Source: JAKZVK01 sp965261065 (GTDB taxonomy: Bacteria > Acidobacteriota > Terriglobia > Bryobacterales > UBA6623). Taken from it: DNA of 64,000 nucleotides. The DNA lies in assembly GCA_965261065.1 (NCBI GenBank), contig OZ253444.1:3472001-3536000 (forward strand), written 5' to 3'. This document shows positions 52,898-64,000 of this stretch, in pieces (within the stretch, counting starts at the first letter, position 1; each line of letters starts with the position of its first letter). Position numbers and translations under genes: made by a program. The notes below the pieces were generated by a model. That model worked only from the letters and a program-made list of their open reading frames with translations. It ran no database searches and was not told the origin of the DNA.

Positions 52898-53905
52898 TTA
52901 TTGGTCGAGGTACTGGTCAAACGGCGGACGCAGTAGAGCTTGGATCTCGGGCTGGGCCATGTTTTCGGGCGTAGCGACCGTGACGCCGGTGTCGACGCGC
53001 GCTTGGGGCTGCCGGTTCGAGCCGTCCACGTACTCGACGATGGTCCTCACGCCCAACTCGCCCATGAGAAACGGATTTTGTAGGACCAGGCCTTGCAGAT
53101 GGCCGTCTTCCAAGGCCGTGATCAGCTTTTCGCTGCTGTCGAAGCCCACGAACTTCACCTGGCCTGCCTTGCCCGAGTCGGTCAGTGCGCGCAGCATGCC
53201 GAAGGTGGTCGATTCGTTGGGGCAAAAGATGCCGTCGACCTCGGGGAACCGATTGAGCAGGTTCTCGCCGACTTGGTATGCAGTTTCGGTGGTGACGCCG
53301 CCGTACTGGTTGTCGCTGAGGATCTCGATGCCGGGATGCTTTCGGACCTCCTCGAGGAAGCCTTCCTCGCGCTGCATCGTGCTCTCGGCGCCGACGATGA
53401 CGCGCATCAGGATGATCTTGCCCTTGCCATCGAGGATCTCGACGAGGCGACGTCCACCCAAGGCGCCGCCGTAGCGGTTGTCGGTTGCCACGAAGCTGAT
53501 GTGCTCGTCGCCCTCCAGGCCGGAGTCGATGATGACGGTGGGGATGCCCGCGCGTTTGGCTTCCCCTACAACCCCGCGCAGGCCGGTGCTATCGAGCGGC
53601 GCGAGAACGATGCCGTCCACGCCACGGGAGATCATGTCTTCGACGACCGAGATTTGCTGCCCACGATCGTCCTCAACCTGAGGTCCCTTCCAAACGATCT
53701 CGACCTTCAGATCGCCGGCGGCCTTCTCGGCTCCGGCATGGATGGATTTCCAGTATTCGTGGGTCGTCCCCATCGGGATGACGGCGACGGTGGGGCGCGA
53801 TTCGTCAATGGAAGGGCTGTCTTGGCAAGCGATGAAAAGAAACGATAGTCCTGCGAGAGCGGCGGTGAGCCGGCGAAGGTGACGGGAGCGTTGTGTTACG
53901 AGCAT
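52898..53905 (-). CDS. Sugar ABC transporter substrate-binding lipoprotein, RbsB type
   Basis: 335 residues with a lipoprotein leader (LTAALAGLSFLFIACQ, Cys at about 27). Periplasmic binding protein type 1 fold: TVAVIPMGTTHEYWKSIHAGAEKAAGDLKVEIVWKGPQVEDDRGQQISVVEDMISRGVDGIVLAPLDSTGL, then IPTVIIDSGLEGDEHISFVATDNRYGG. These are typical of ribose/allose/autoinducer-2 binding proteins. Specificity cannot be read. It forms an operon with the ATPase gene. Confidence 0.9.
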   Translation of the reverse strand: MLVTQRSRHLRRLTAALAGLSFLFIACQDSPSIDESRPTVAVIPMGTTHEYWKSIHAGAEKAAGDLKVEIVWKGPQVEDDRGQQISVVEDMISRGVDGIVLAPLDSTGLRGVVGEAKRAGIPTVIIDSGLEGDEHISFVATDNRYGGALGGRRLVEILDGKGKIILMRVIVGAESTMQREEGFLEEVRKHPGIEILSDNQYGGVTTETAYQVGENLLNRFPEVDGIFCPNESTTFGMLRALTDSGKAGQVKFVGFDSSEKLITALEDGHLQGLVLQNPFLMGELGVRTIVEYVDGSNRQPQARVDTGVTVATPENMAQPEIQALLRPPFDQYLDQ

Positions 53906-54032
53906 GGTTTCGACCGATTGTAGCGTGCGGCCCGTTCACACCGGCCAACGGGGACGAGTGCCTGTTGCCGCTGGGCGGAGACAGCGATCCGCCCCTACGA
54001 GTCAAGTGGTACTGCGCCGCGGACCGAGATCG

Positions 54033-55313
<1,281 letters not shown>

Positions 55314-55349
55314 ATGTCCCTCGGAATCGAGATTTCGGTTATGGAAAGG

Positions 55350-55952
55350 TTAGGACGCGAGGGCTTCACGAATCACGCTCCACAGCGCGGGAAGTCCCTC
55401 GGCCGTTTTGGCTGAGAAGGGTAGAACGGAGCCGACCTGCTGCTCGACCGTTCGAAGGGCTCGAACTCGCTCCGCTGCCTTTAATTTATCAGATTTCGAG
55501 GCCACGACGACGAACGGCTTTGCGTGAGCCCTCAGCCAGTCGCGCATTTGTTCGTCGAGCGGGGTCGCTCCGTGGCGGGAATCGATGATCAAGACCACCA
55601 GGCGCAGCGGCTCTCGGTCGAGCAAATAGCTCTCGGCAAGCCGCCGCCAATCCTCGAGCGCCTTGCGGGAGACCTTGGCATAGCCGTAGCCGGGCAGGTC
55701 AACGAAGTAGAACTCGCCGTCGATGCGGAAGAAGTTCAACGTGCGCGTGCGGCCGGGCGTACGGCTGGTTTGTGCCAGTTGACGCCGGTCCAGGGGTCCT
55801 TCCGACGACTTGCGTCTTGTGCCGCGCAGCAGCAGCGTGTTGAGCAGGCTCGACTTGCCGACATTACTGCGGCCGACGAAGGCTACCTCGGGAAGACGGT
55901 CTTTTGGGAGTTGGCGCGCCGACGCGGCGCTCAGGACGAACTCAACGGACAT
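55350..55952 (-). CDS. engB: Ribosome biogenesis GTPase YsxC/EngB
   Basis: 200 residues. LPEVAFVGRSNVGKSSLLNTLL (G1), LAQTSRTPGRTRTLNFFRIDG (G2), FVDLPGYGYAKVSRKALEDW (G3) and VVASKSDKL (G4; the usual TKxD is SKSD here). EngB acts in large-subunit assembly. It is placed between lon and rho on the minus strand; adjacency to lon is common in bacteria. Confidence 0.95.
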   Translation of the reverse strand: MSVEFVLSAASARQLPKDRLPEVAFVGRSNVGKSSLLNTLLLRGTRRKSSEGPLDRRQLAQTSRTPGRTRTLNFFRIDGEFYFVDLPGYGYAKVSRKALEDWRRLAESYLLDREPLRLVVLIIDSRHGATPLDEQMRDWLRAHAKPFVVVASKSDKLKAAERVRALRTVEQQVGSVLPFSAKTAEGLPALWSVIREALAS

Positions 55953-55990
55953 GATTCGAGATGTTGCTTCGAGACTCAGGAACGGAAACC

Positions 55991-56016
55991 CGCGGATCTC
56001 AAAACCGAGATCCGCG
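55991..56016. repeat. Perfect 10-bp-stem hairpin between lon and engB
   Basis: CGCGGATCTC (55991-56000) pairs with GAGATCCGCG (56007-56016), loop AAAACC. There is no T-run on the minus strand, so it is not a standard terminator; it resembles the dispersed hairpins at 14509 and 20292. Confidence 0.55.
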
Positions 56017-56136
56017 CTACGGGCTATCTGTCGTGATAGGCCGACCAGGCGGGCACGGCATGCCCCTACATTTCAAGCGGGCCGACACTTGCAGGCGGAG
56101 CGGAGACTTCGTTCAGGTAACGCCCCGCTCAGACGG

Positions 56137-58560
<2,424 letters not shown>

Positions 58561-58845
58561 CAGGTCCTCCGCCGGAGCCTCGCTCTCATTGTAACGGGTG
58601 GTTGAAACGGGAGCTGCACGGGGGGGGCTTGCGCAGCGATTCCGCAACGCGGTCGGGCGAGAGCCGGGAAGTGATTGGGGAACGAGCGAGTTAGGTGCGG
58701 GGCGAGCGGGGCGAGCAGATTCGCAGCCGGACGAGGGCCTCGGCGGGGCCCGAAGTCGGCTGCGGAAGACACCGCTACGCTCGGCTGCCGCTCGGCGGCG
58801 TGGTGGCAGCGCAGGATGGCAGGGAGAAAGAAAACCACCCGCTCG

Positions 58846-60129
58846 CTATGGCGAGGGCCCCGAGCCGTACGGGCAAGCCGCCGCCTGATACAGATCAGCC
58901 GCCATCGCGCGCGCCCAAAAGACTCGCGGCTTGCTGCGCCGCAGCGATGCCTTGAGATTGCGCGCAACAAAAACGTGGAAGAGATTAAAAGCCAGAAACA
59001 CCGTCAACAGAAAGTTCTCGATCGCCGCGGGGTCGTGCTTATATACGTGGTCGGCGTGCCAGCCGTTGACTAACTCGTTGAAACCCTGATTCTCGATGTC
59101 CCAGCGTTGATGGCCCAACCTTACCACCCGCGCGGTCCGAACCTGCAGTGAGGAAAGGGTCGTCACCCACACCCACTCGCTGTGATGCGGATGCGGTTGG
59201 GAGTCGAGTTGCGAATACTGCTGCCAGCTCTCGACGGAACGAACCACCCGCAGCGGCTGCTGCACCTGCGGCCACGACACCAGGCCCTCGTGATCCCACC
59301 ACTGGCAATCGCGACCTTGATAGTCGCCGCGTTGGGGCGCCGTGGTCGGCCACAGCCCTTGGACGTCTTGATAGAGGTTGCGGCGCTCGTCCTTGAGCAC
59401 GATCACGGCGTCTTTGCCATGCCCCAATAAGAAGTTGATAAACGGGGCGGTGGCGTAGAGAGCATCGGCCAACACGACGTCAAAGGCTCGCGGATAGGTC
59501 TCGAGAACTCGCGCCAGCAAACGGTGCGCCGCGGCCATCTCGTCCTCGCCGGGCCGTTGCGGCTCGGCGTCGAGCAACAGTCGCAGCGGTTCGGAGCCGG
59601 GGGGCGCATCGGAGAGCAACAGCAGTGTGACTTGGCGATGGTAGTATTGCATCTGCTGGCCATCGCGGCGCTGCACGGTGCGCTTCAAGCATCCTCGACA
59701 GCAACGGCGGTAGCTGGCGTGAGACTCATGGCCGTCGAGCACGGCCACGCCCAGCCCGCCGATCCCGGGCAGGGCCTTGTTGCGCTTGAGCCGTTCGTAG
59801 ACGTGATGAATCGCTGCCCGCACCGCGGCGGCATCGAGCCGGCTGTAGACGCGCCCGAGGGTGTCGGCGCTGGGCATCTCGCGGCCCAACCACTGTTTCC
59901 AAAACGGTGCGGGCGCTAGCGTCTCTAACGCGTTGAGGCTGCCCAGCCGTGTCCAGAACAGCACCAGCACCGACTGCAGCACCACCCGCGTCGGGATGCG
60001 CGGCCGCGGCCTGGTGTCGCCGACGGCGGCCAGCAGCGAGTCCCGCAGACCGTAGACCTTCTCGGCGTAGTGCAGCAGGCGTCGAAGAACGTCATTCCTC
60101 CCGGCGGCTTCGGAGCCGCTTCCATTCAC
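58846..60129 (-). CDS. DDE transposase (IS4-like superfamily)
   Basis: About 427 residues if started at GTG 60129; the open frame continues upstream but overlaps the helper gene there. VAVLDGHESHASYRR (first Asp), VVLADALYATAPFINFLLGHGKDAVIVLKDERRNLY (second Asp) and VVRLGHQRWDIENQGFNELVNGWHADHVYKHDPAAIENFL (Glu in RWxIEN.GF) are the DDE residues in IS4-type spacing with the YREK-like region. The N-terminal third (YAEKVYGLRDSLLAAVGD…) is unclassified. It appears intact. Confidence 0.82.
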   Translation of the reverse strand: MNGSGSEAAGRNDVLRRLLHYAEKVYGLRDSLLAAVGDTRPRPRIPTRVVLQSVLVLFWTRLGSLNALETLAPAPFWKQWLGREMPSADTLGRVYSRLDAAAVRAAIHHVYERLKRNKALPGIGGLGVAVLDGHESHASYRRCCRGCLKRTVQRRDGQQMQYYHRQVTLLLLSDAPPGSEPLRLLLDAEPQRPGEDEMAAAHRLLARVLETYPRAFDVVLADALYATAPFINFLLGHGKDAVIVLKDERRNLYQDVQGLWPTTAPQRGDYQGRDCQWWDHEGLVSWPQVQQPLRVVRSVESWQQYSQLDSQPHPHHSEWVWVTTLSSLQVRTARVVRLGHQRWDIENQGFNELVNGWHADHVYKHDPAAIENFLLTVFLAFNLFHVFVARNLKASLRRSKPRVFWARAMAADLYQAAACPYGSGPSP

Positions 60130-60430
60130 GCTCGGAGACCTCGTCGAGGAGCCGTTGGAGTTGCTGGTAGGCGGCCACGGCCTGGCGGACGCGGGCCTCC
60201 CAGTGGCGGGGCACAAACAGCTGCTGCAGTTGCCCTTGGCGATTCCGCACCAAATACAACGAGGCGTGAAGCTGACCGCGAGCACAGCGACAGGTGGGCT
60301 TGCCGCAGGTGCGTTGGCGGGGCGCCAGCGTGCCGTGCAGCAACCAGCGGCCATGGACGAGCTGCGCGATGCGGGAGCGGAGCCTACGTTCGGCATCCGA
60401 GAGATGAGAGCGAGTGGGGGCCGCCTTCAT
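60092..60430 (-). CDS. DUF6788-like IS accessory protein
   Basis: 112 residues from ATG 60430. LSDAERRLRSRIAQLVHGRWLLHGTLAPRQRTCGKPTCRCARGQLHASLYLVRNRQGQLQQLFVPR: the CGKPxCxC knuckle and the following LYL…..G…..YVP pattern match the small proteins now called DUF6788 that accompany DDE transposases. Probably an end-binding or regulatory helper. Its 3' end overlaps the transposase start by about 38 bp. Confidence 0.7.
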   Translation of the reverse strand: MKAAPTRSHLSDAERRLRSRIAQLVHGRWLLHGTLAPRQRTCGKPTCRCARGQLHASLYLVRNRQGQLQQLFVPRHWEARVRQAVAAYQQLQRLLDEVSEREWKRLRSRREE

Positions 60431-60652
60431 GACTGGTATAATTAATATATATCAGAATAACACATGGGTCAAGTCCGCCGGGGGAATGCGAATCTGCTCG
60501 GACCTGGAGGACGAGCGAAAACACTTGCTAAATCAAATGTTTCCGACCCTCAAGAAATGTGGATGCGGAACCGCTGGGGCTTGCGGGCCTGCCGTCAGCG
60601 GCGCGGGCACGGCATATCGTGCCCAATATTTCGTGGAGATGGGGCGCCGGGG

Positions 60653-61933
60653 TTAGCCGGCCTTGTCGAGCAGGGTGAGGCTTACGTTGTGGTTCTCGAC
60701 CATCTCCTTGGTCACCACGAACTTCTTGACCATCTTCTTCGACGGCAGGTAGTACATCAAGTCGAGCATCAACTCTTCCAGAATCATCCGCAGCCCGCGA
60801 GCACCGACTTTACGTTCCAGCGCTAGCGCGGCGATCGACTGCAGTGCGTCTTCCTCGAAGGTCAGTTCGATGTTTTCGAATTCGAACAGCTTCTGGTACT
60901 GGCGGATCAACGAGTTCTTCGGACGGGTCAAGATCTCCATCAAGGCCGCTTCGTTGAGGTCGCTCAGAACCGTGCTGACCGGCAGGCGTCCGACGAATTC
61001 CGGAATGAATCCATGGCGGATCAGATCCTGCGGCTGGACCTGCGCAAGCAACTTGGCGTCTCTCTCCCCGCCTTCGAGCTTCCCGGGAGCGGGTTTTTCC
61101 TCATGGTTTTCAGCCGAGCGGAAGCCCACCACCCGATGGTTCAGCCGGCGTCCGATGATCTTCTCGAGCCCGATGAACGCTCCACCGCAAATAAACAAGA
61201 CGTTCGTCGTATCCACTGGCGTGAACTCTTGATGGGGATGCTTGCGGCCTCCTTGCGGAGGCACGTTTGCGATCGTTCCTTCGAGGATCTTGAGCAGCGC
61301 CTGTTGAACGCCTTCGCCCGAGACGTCGCGCGTGATGGACGGGTTCTCGTCCTTACGGCTGAGCTTGTCGATCTCGTCGATGTAGATGATGCCCTGCTGT
61401 GCCTTTTGGACATCGCCGTCCGCCGACTGCAGTAGCTTGAGGATGATGTTCTCGACGTCCTCGCCCACATAGCCCGCCTCAGTGAGCGTGGTGGCGTCGG
61501 CGATGGCGAACGGAACTTCCAGTATCCTAGCCAGCGTTTGCGCCAACAGCGTCTTACCAGTGCCGGTCGGTCCGATCAGCAGGATGTTGGACTTCTGCAA
61601 CTCGACGTCGTCGTTCGAGCGCTGTTTCGTCATGAAGACGCGCTTGTAGTGGTTGTAGACGGCGACGGCGAGGTTCTTCTTGGCCCGCTCCTGGCCGACC
61701 ACATACTGGTCGAGCTGTTCGCTCAGTTCCTGCGGCTTGAGGAGAGTCAACGCACCGCCGGCCGGCTGCTCGCGGCGGTCGTCCTCAAGGATTGAGTTGC
61801 AGACCGCAACGCATTCGTCGCAGATGTAGGCCTTGGGGTAGTCGCCGGGCGTGGAAATCAGCTTCCCAACAACTTCTTGGGTCTTGTGACAGAAAGAGCA
61901 GCGGAGCGTTTCGTCCGATCCGTTTCGCTTCAC
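60653..61933 (-). CDS. clpX: ATP-dependent Clp protease ATPase subunit ClpX
   Basis: 426 residues. The N-terminal C4 zinc domain LRCSFCHKTQEVVGKLI…AYICDECVAVCNSIL dimerises and binds adaptors. AAA+ core: NILLIGPTGTGKTLLAQTLARIL (Walker A), GIIYIDEIDKLSRK (Walker B), FIPEFVGRLPV (sensor/box VII region), ERKVGARGLRMILEELMLDLMY. The ClpP-docking loop, usually IGF, reads VGF in NHRVVGFRSAENHEEK. No clpP lies in the window; upstream is intergenic DNA to the phosphotransacetylase. Confidence 0.97.
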   Translation of the reverse strand: MKRNGSDETLRCSFCHKTQEVVGKLISTPGDYPKAYICDECVAVCNSILEDDRREQPAGGALTLLKPQELSEQLDQYVVGQERAKKNLAVAVYNHYKRVFMTKQRSNDDVELQKSNILLIGPTGTGKTLLAQTLARILEVPFAIADATTLTEAGYVGEDVENIILKLLQSADGDVQKAQQGIIYIDEIDKLSRKDENPSITRDVSGEGVQQALLKILEGTIANVPPQGGRKHPHQEFTPVDTTNVLFICGGAFIGLEKIIGRRLNHRVVGFRSAENHEEKPAPGKLEGGERDAKLLAQVQPQDLIRHGFIPEFVGRLPVSTVLSDLNEAALMEILTRPKNSLIRQYQKLFEFENIELTFEEDALQSIAALALERKVGARGLRMILEELMLDLMYYLPSKKMVKKFVVTKEMVENHNVSLTLLDKAG

Positions 61934-62374
61934 CCGAGACTCCTTGGGCCGGTGATGCCTTCAGTCGCTCGAAGCCCGGCGCGGGAACAGGCTGATTTCA
62001 TCTTCAACTATCCTACGATTACCTTACCATGGCATCAGATCCAATCCGCAACAAACCTTAGGGGCCGGCTAGTCTTGGTTCGGGCCGGATCTGTAAGCCG
62101 GGCGCGTCCCGGGGGGACGGTTGGGGGGGGGGGGTGCTGGAACGCGATGCCTTTTCGGCGCTTCGAAAGCCGTCGGCCGGTGAACACCCCGCGGCATGAT
62201 TTCGGCATCAGTGCAACGGTGGTTGGTCGTTCTAGGCCGCTACCCGTTCTGTGATGTGAACAGGCGCCCGGTTGGGAAGCAACGGCCCGGCTGGATTGCG
62301 GCAAGAACCCCGCTCGACGGCTTGCGCCGCGCGCCATTGGTCATTCCAGACAAGCCTTCGCTAAGATCGGTGAG
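61934..62374. other. Intergenic region upstream of clpX and pta, with a G12 tract
   Basis: About 440 bp between divergent genes, holding both promoters. A run of 12 G lies at 62123-62134. No credible gene was found; a stretch near 62085 superficially resembles an RNase P RNA 3' end but does not hold up. Confidence 0.5.
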
Positions 62375-63349
62375 ATGTCAGTGTTCCTCGATAGCGTCGT
62401 CGCCCGCGCTCGCACACTCAACAAGCGGGTCGTCTTCCCCGAGGGCGACGATGAACGCGTTCAGGCGGCGGCTGAGCGCCTGGCCCGGGACCACGTCCTC
62501 GCACCCATCCTGGTCAGCACGAACGACAACGCGCCGGCGGGCGTGACCATCCTCCATCCCAAGACCTACGCTCATGCCGACCGCCACGTGCGTCTACTCC
62601 TCGAGCGCCGCCGGGCCAAGGGCATGACCGAGCGCGAGGCGCGAGACACAGCCGCGCAGCCACTGTACTTTGCCTCCCTGCTGCTGGCCCACGGAGAAGC
62701 CGACGGTCTCGTCGGCGGCGCCGGCAATACCACGGCCGAAACCGTGCGGGCGGCGATCTACTGTCTCGGCATCAAACCGCGGTACCGGTTGATGTCGAGC
62801 TTCATGATGCTTGTCCATCCCAACGAGAGCTTCGGCAGCCGCGGCGTGCTCGTGTTCGCGGACGCCGCTGTCGTACCCGACCCGAATGCCGGACAGCTCG
62901 CCGACATTGCCATTGCTACTGCTGAGAACACGCGCAAGTTCCTCTCCGACCCGCCCCGCGTAGCGATGCTTTCGTTTTCGACCAAAGGGAGCGCCCGCCA
63001 CCCCATGGTCGAGAAGGTCGCCGAGGCCGTGCGGATCGTGCAACAGCGCGCGCCCGAGCTCACCATCGACGGAGAGTTGCAGGCCGACGCCGCGCTGGTC
63101 GTGTCGGTCGGACGGAGCAAAGCACCGGGTTCCCCAGTCGCAGGCCGCGCCAACGTGCTCATCTTTCCCGATCTCAATTCGGCCAATATCGGCTACAAGC
63201 TCGCTGAGCGTCTCGGCGGCGCGCAGTCGCTCGGCCCGTTCCTGCAGGGGCTCTCGAAACCCGCCAACGACCTATCCCGCGGCTGCTCGGCCGACGACAT
63301 CTACTACGTCGCCGCCATCACGGCTCTTCAGGCTCAGAAAGAAGTGTAG
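62375..63349 (+). CDS. pta: Phosphate acetyltransferase (PTA/PTB family)
   Basis: 324 residues from ATG 62375. RVVFPEGDDERVQAAAERLARDHVLAPILV, ADGLVGGAGNTTAETVRAAIYCLG, LVFADAAVVPDPNAGQLADIAIATAENTRKF, MLSFSTKGSARHPMVEKVAEAVRI, IDGELQADAALV, VLIFPDLNSANIGYKLAERLGGAQSLGPFLQGLSKPANDLSRGCSADDIYYVAAITALQA are the standard Pta core. It interconverts acetyl-CoA and acetyl phosphate. This is the short single-domain form. An acetate kinase gene is not visible downstream. Confidence 0.94.
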   Translation: MSVFLDSVVARARTLNKRVVFPEGDDERVQAAAERLARDHVLAPILVSTNDNAPAGVTILHPKTYAHADRHVRLLLERRRAKGMTEREARDTAAQPLYFASLLLAHGEADGLVGGAGNTTAETVRAAIYCLGIKPRYRLMSSFMMLVHPNESFGSRGVLVFADAAVVPDPNAGQLADIAIATAENTRKFLSDPPRVAMLSFSTKGSARHPMVEKVAEAVRIVQQRAPELTIDGELQADAALVVSVGRSKAPGSPVAGRANVLIFPDLNSANIGYKLAERLGGAQSLGPFLQGLSKPANDLSRGCSADDIYYVAAITALQAQKEV

Positions 63350-63590
63350 CCGTGGCGCTGGCGTTCGAGCTTGTCTTCCTCTGCCTCAACGGGCCGAGGC
63401 TACCCGCTGCCACGCTGAGTGAAACTAGTCCTCGTGGCAGCGGTCACCCGGCCTCATGGAGGGCTGATACACGCAGCGCCAGCCTGTTTCCAAGACTTGC
63501 CATTCGCGGCACGGCATACGTTCCTGGTTACTAGTATATCGTTTCAATAAAACATACTCATACAGCAACGGTTCCTGCTAGGCTGAAGGC

Positions 63591-64000
63591 ATGGCAGGAA
63601 AGTAGAAGCGTCTCAAGCTGCAACTCAGCCCCGCAGAGGTGCAGCATCTGGAGCGGCTGCGTGGTTCGCGGACGGCTCCGGTTCGGGAGGTGCAGAGAGC
63701 TGAGATTCTGTGGCGTTATCATTCCGGCGAGACCATTGCCGAGATTATGCGAACCGTGAAGATGACCCGCAAAAGCGTCGGCAAATGGATCGATCGAGCC
63801 CTCGCCATGGGCGTGGAAGCAGCGCTCAAGGATGCCTATCATCGTCCCCAGCAGCCCCTCATCACCGCCGATGCCAAGGCCTGGGTGGTGCATTTGGCCT
63901 GTAGCAAACCCAAGCAACTCGGTTACGCCGCCGAACTCTGGACCCGCAGTGCGCTGACTCTACACGTGCGCCGGCATGCCGTGGAAGCAGGCTATCCGGC
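63591..64000 (+). pseudogene. IS630-type transposase, 5' part, premature stop at codon 5, cut by window end
   Basis: ATG 63591 reads MAGK, then TAG (63603-63605), then KRLKLQLSPAEVQHLERLRG and on through two helix-turn-helix units (VQRAEILWRYHSGETIAEIMRTVKMTRKSVGKWIDRAL) to the window edge. This is the N-terminal DNA-binding half of an IS630-like transposase, distinct from the 7213 copy. The early TAG means translation would have to start downstream (GTG 63642 is in frame) or the copy is dead. The AT-rich GTATATCGTTTCAATAAAAC near 63533 may be its left end. Confidence 0.65.

Larger units (their letters stand above)
58712..60500 (-). mobile_element. Two-gene DDE insertion element with DUF6788 partner
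   Basis: A transposase gene and a DUF6788-type helper gene lie between 14-bp perfect inverted repeats CGAGCAGATTCGCA (58712-58725) and its complement (60487-60500). The repeats are a plausible pair of ends, giving a 1789-bp element between lon and clpX, but no target duplication was confirmed, so the borders are tentative. Confidence 0.6.

Noticed and set aside
58561..58647. Longer Lon N-terminus beginning MRNRCASPPRAAP
   Set aside because: ATG 58560 has GGAGGA upstream and begins the conserved LON domain; the extension is unlike Lon.
62080..62340. Possible RNase P RNA (rnpB) on the minus strand: CCGGCTTACAGATC near 62085 and GGGTAG…CCTAG further in resemble its 3' half
   Set aside because: The conserved core segments and the whole 5' half are absent; the pta coding start lies where they should be. 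The similarity is too patchy.

Overview
The window is GC-rich, gene-dense bacterial DNA. It carries planctomycete-type cytochrome (PSCyt/DUF1549/DUF1553) and DUF1501 pairs, many Tat-type secreted oxidoreductases and hydrolases, and a Rho-EngB-Lon-ClpX block. Together these suggest an Acidobacteriota (Solibacter/Bryobacter-like) or Planctomycetota-related lineage. Acidobacteriota is my preference, but no rRNA or marker gene here settles it. The most striking general property is insertion-sequence load plus gene decay. I see at least eleven IS copies or remnants (IS1, IS110/IS1111, IS3, IS630, IS1595, a DUF6788-linked DDE element, an IS1634-like scrap), and several genes are cut by IS elements, in-frame stops or frameshifts. 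That pattern fits a genome in relaxed selection, such as a host-associated one.

Layout. 1-1.0 kb: end of a threonine aldolase and an orphan Phd antitoxin. 1.0-2.7 kb: an IS1-family element with intact ends and target duplication, internally rebuilt with a truncated IS110 and a small unknown ORF. 2.8-7.2 kb (minus): an unknown secreted-protein operon (Cys-rich protein, large secreted protein, zinc-peptidase-like protein), broken by an IS3 element and a nonsense codon. 7.2-11.1 kb: an IS630 and an IS110/IS1111 element preceded by two extra tandem copies of its right end. 11.2-14.4 kb: an MFS gene cut by IS1595, and a metallo-beta-lactamase-fold hydrolase. 14.7-26.3 kb: chromosomal metabolic and secreted genes (alpha/beta hydrolase, SelA-like PLP protein, DUF488, peptidase-TPR protein, M20 peptidase, DUF1501 and PSCyt proteins). 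27-30.6 kb (minus): aroDE-trpE-trpG.

30.9-41.1 kb is a defence-type island. It holds a type III restriction subunit, an IS1595-interrupted GxxExxY nuclease-fold gene, a large type III-like methyltransferase, a second full IS110/IS1111 copy and a MntA-HepT toxin-antitoxin pair. Inside this island only, I find six half-copies of a distinctive AATCTGYG-rich inverted repeat flanking every gene. In two unrelated genes the repeat is read in frame as the same peptide.

41.2-47.2 kb: oxidoreductases, a hydrolase with an in-frame stop, an SDR, a DinB-like protein, CbiX plus a ferredoxin reductase. 47.4 kb: a CAU-anticodon tRNA most like tRNA-Ile2. 48.3-51.2 kb: CDGSH protein, PHP hydrolase, VapBC. 51.3-53.9 kb: a sugar ABC ATPase and lipoprotein without a permease. 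54-62 kb (minus): rho, engB, lon, a two-gene IS, clpX. 62.4 kb: phosphotransacetylase, then the start of another IS630-type transposase at the window edge. All identifications come from reading the translated sequence; no database search was run.
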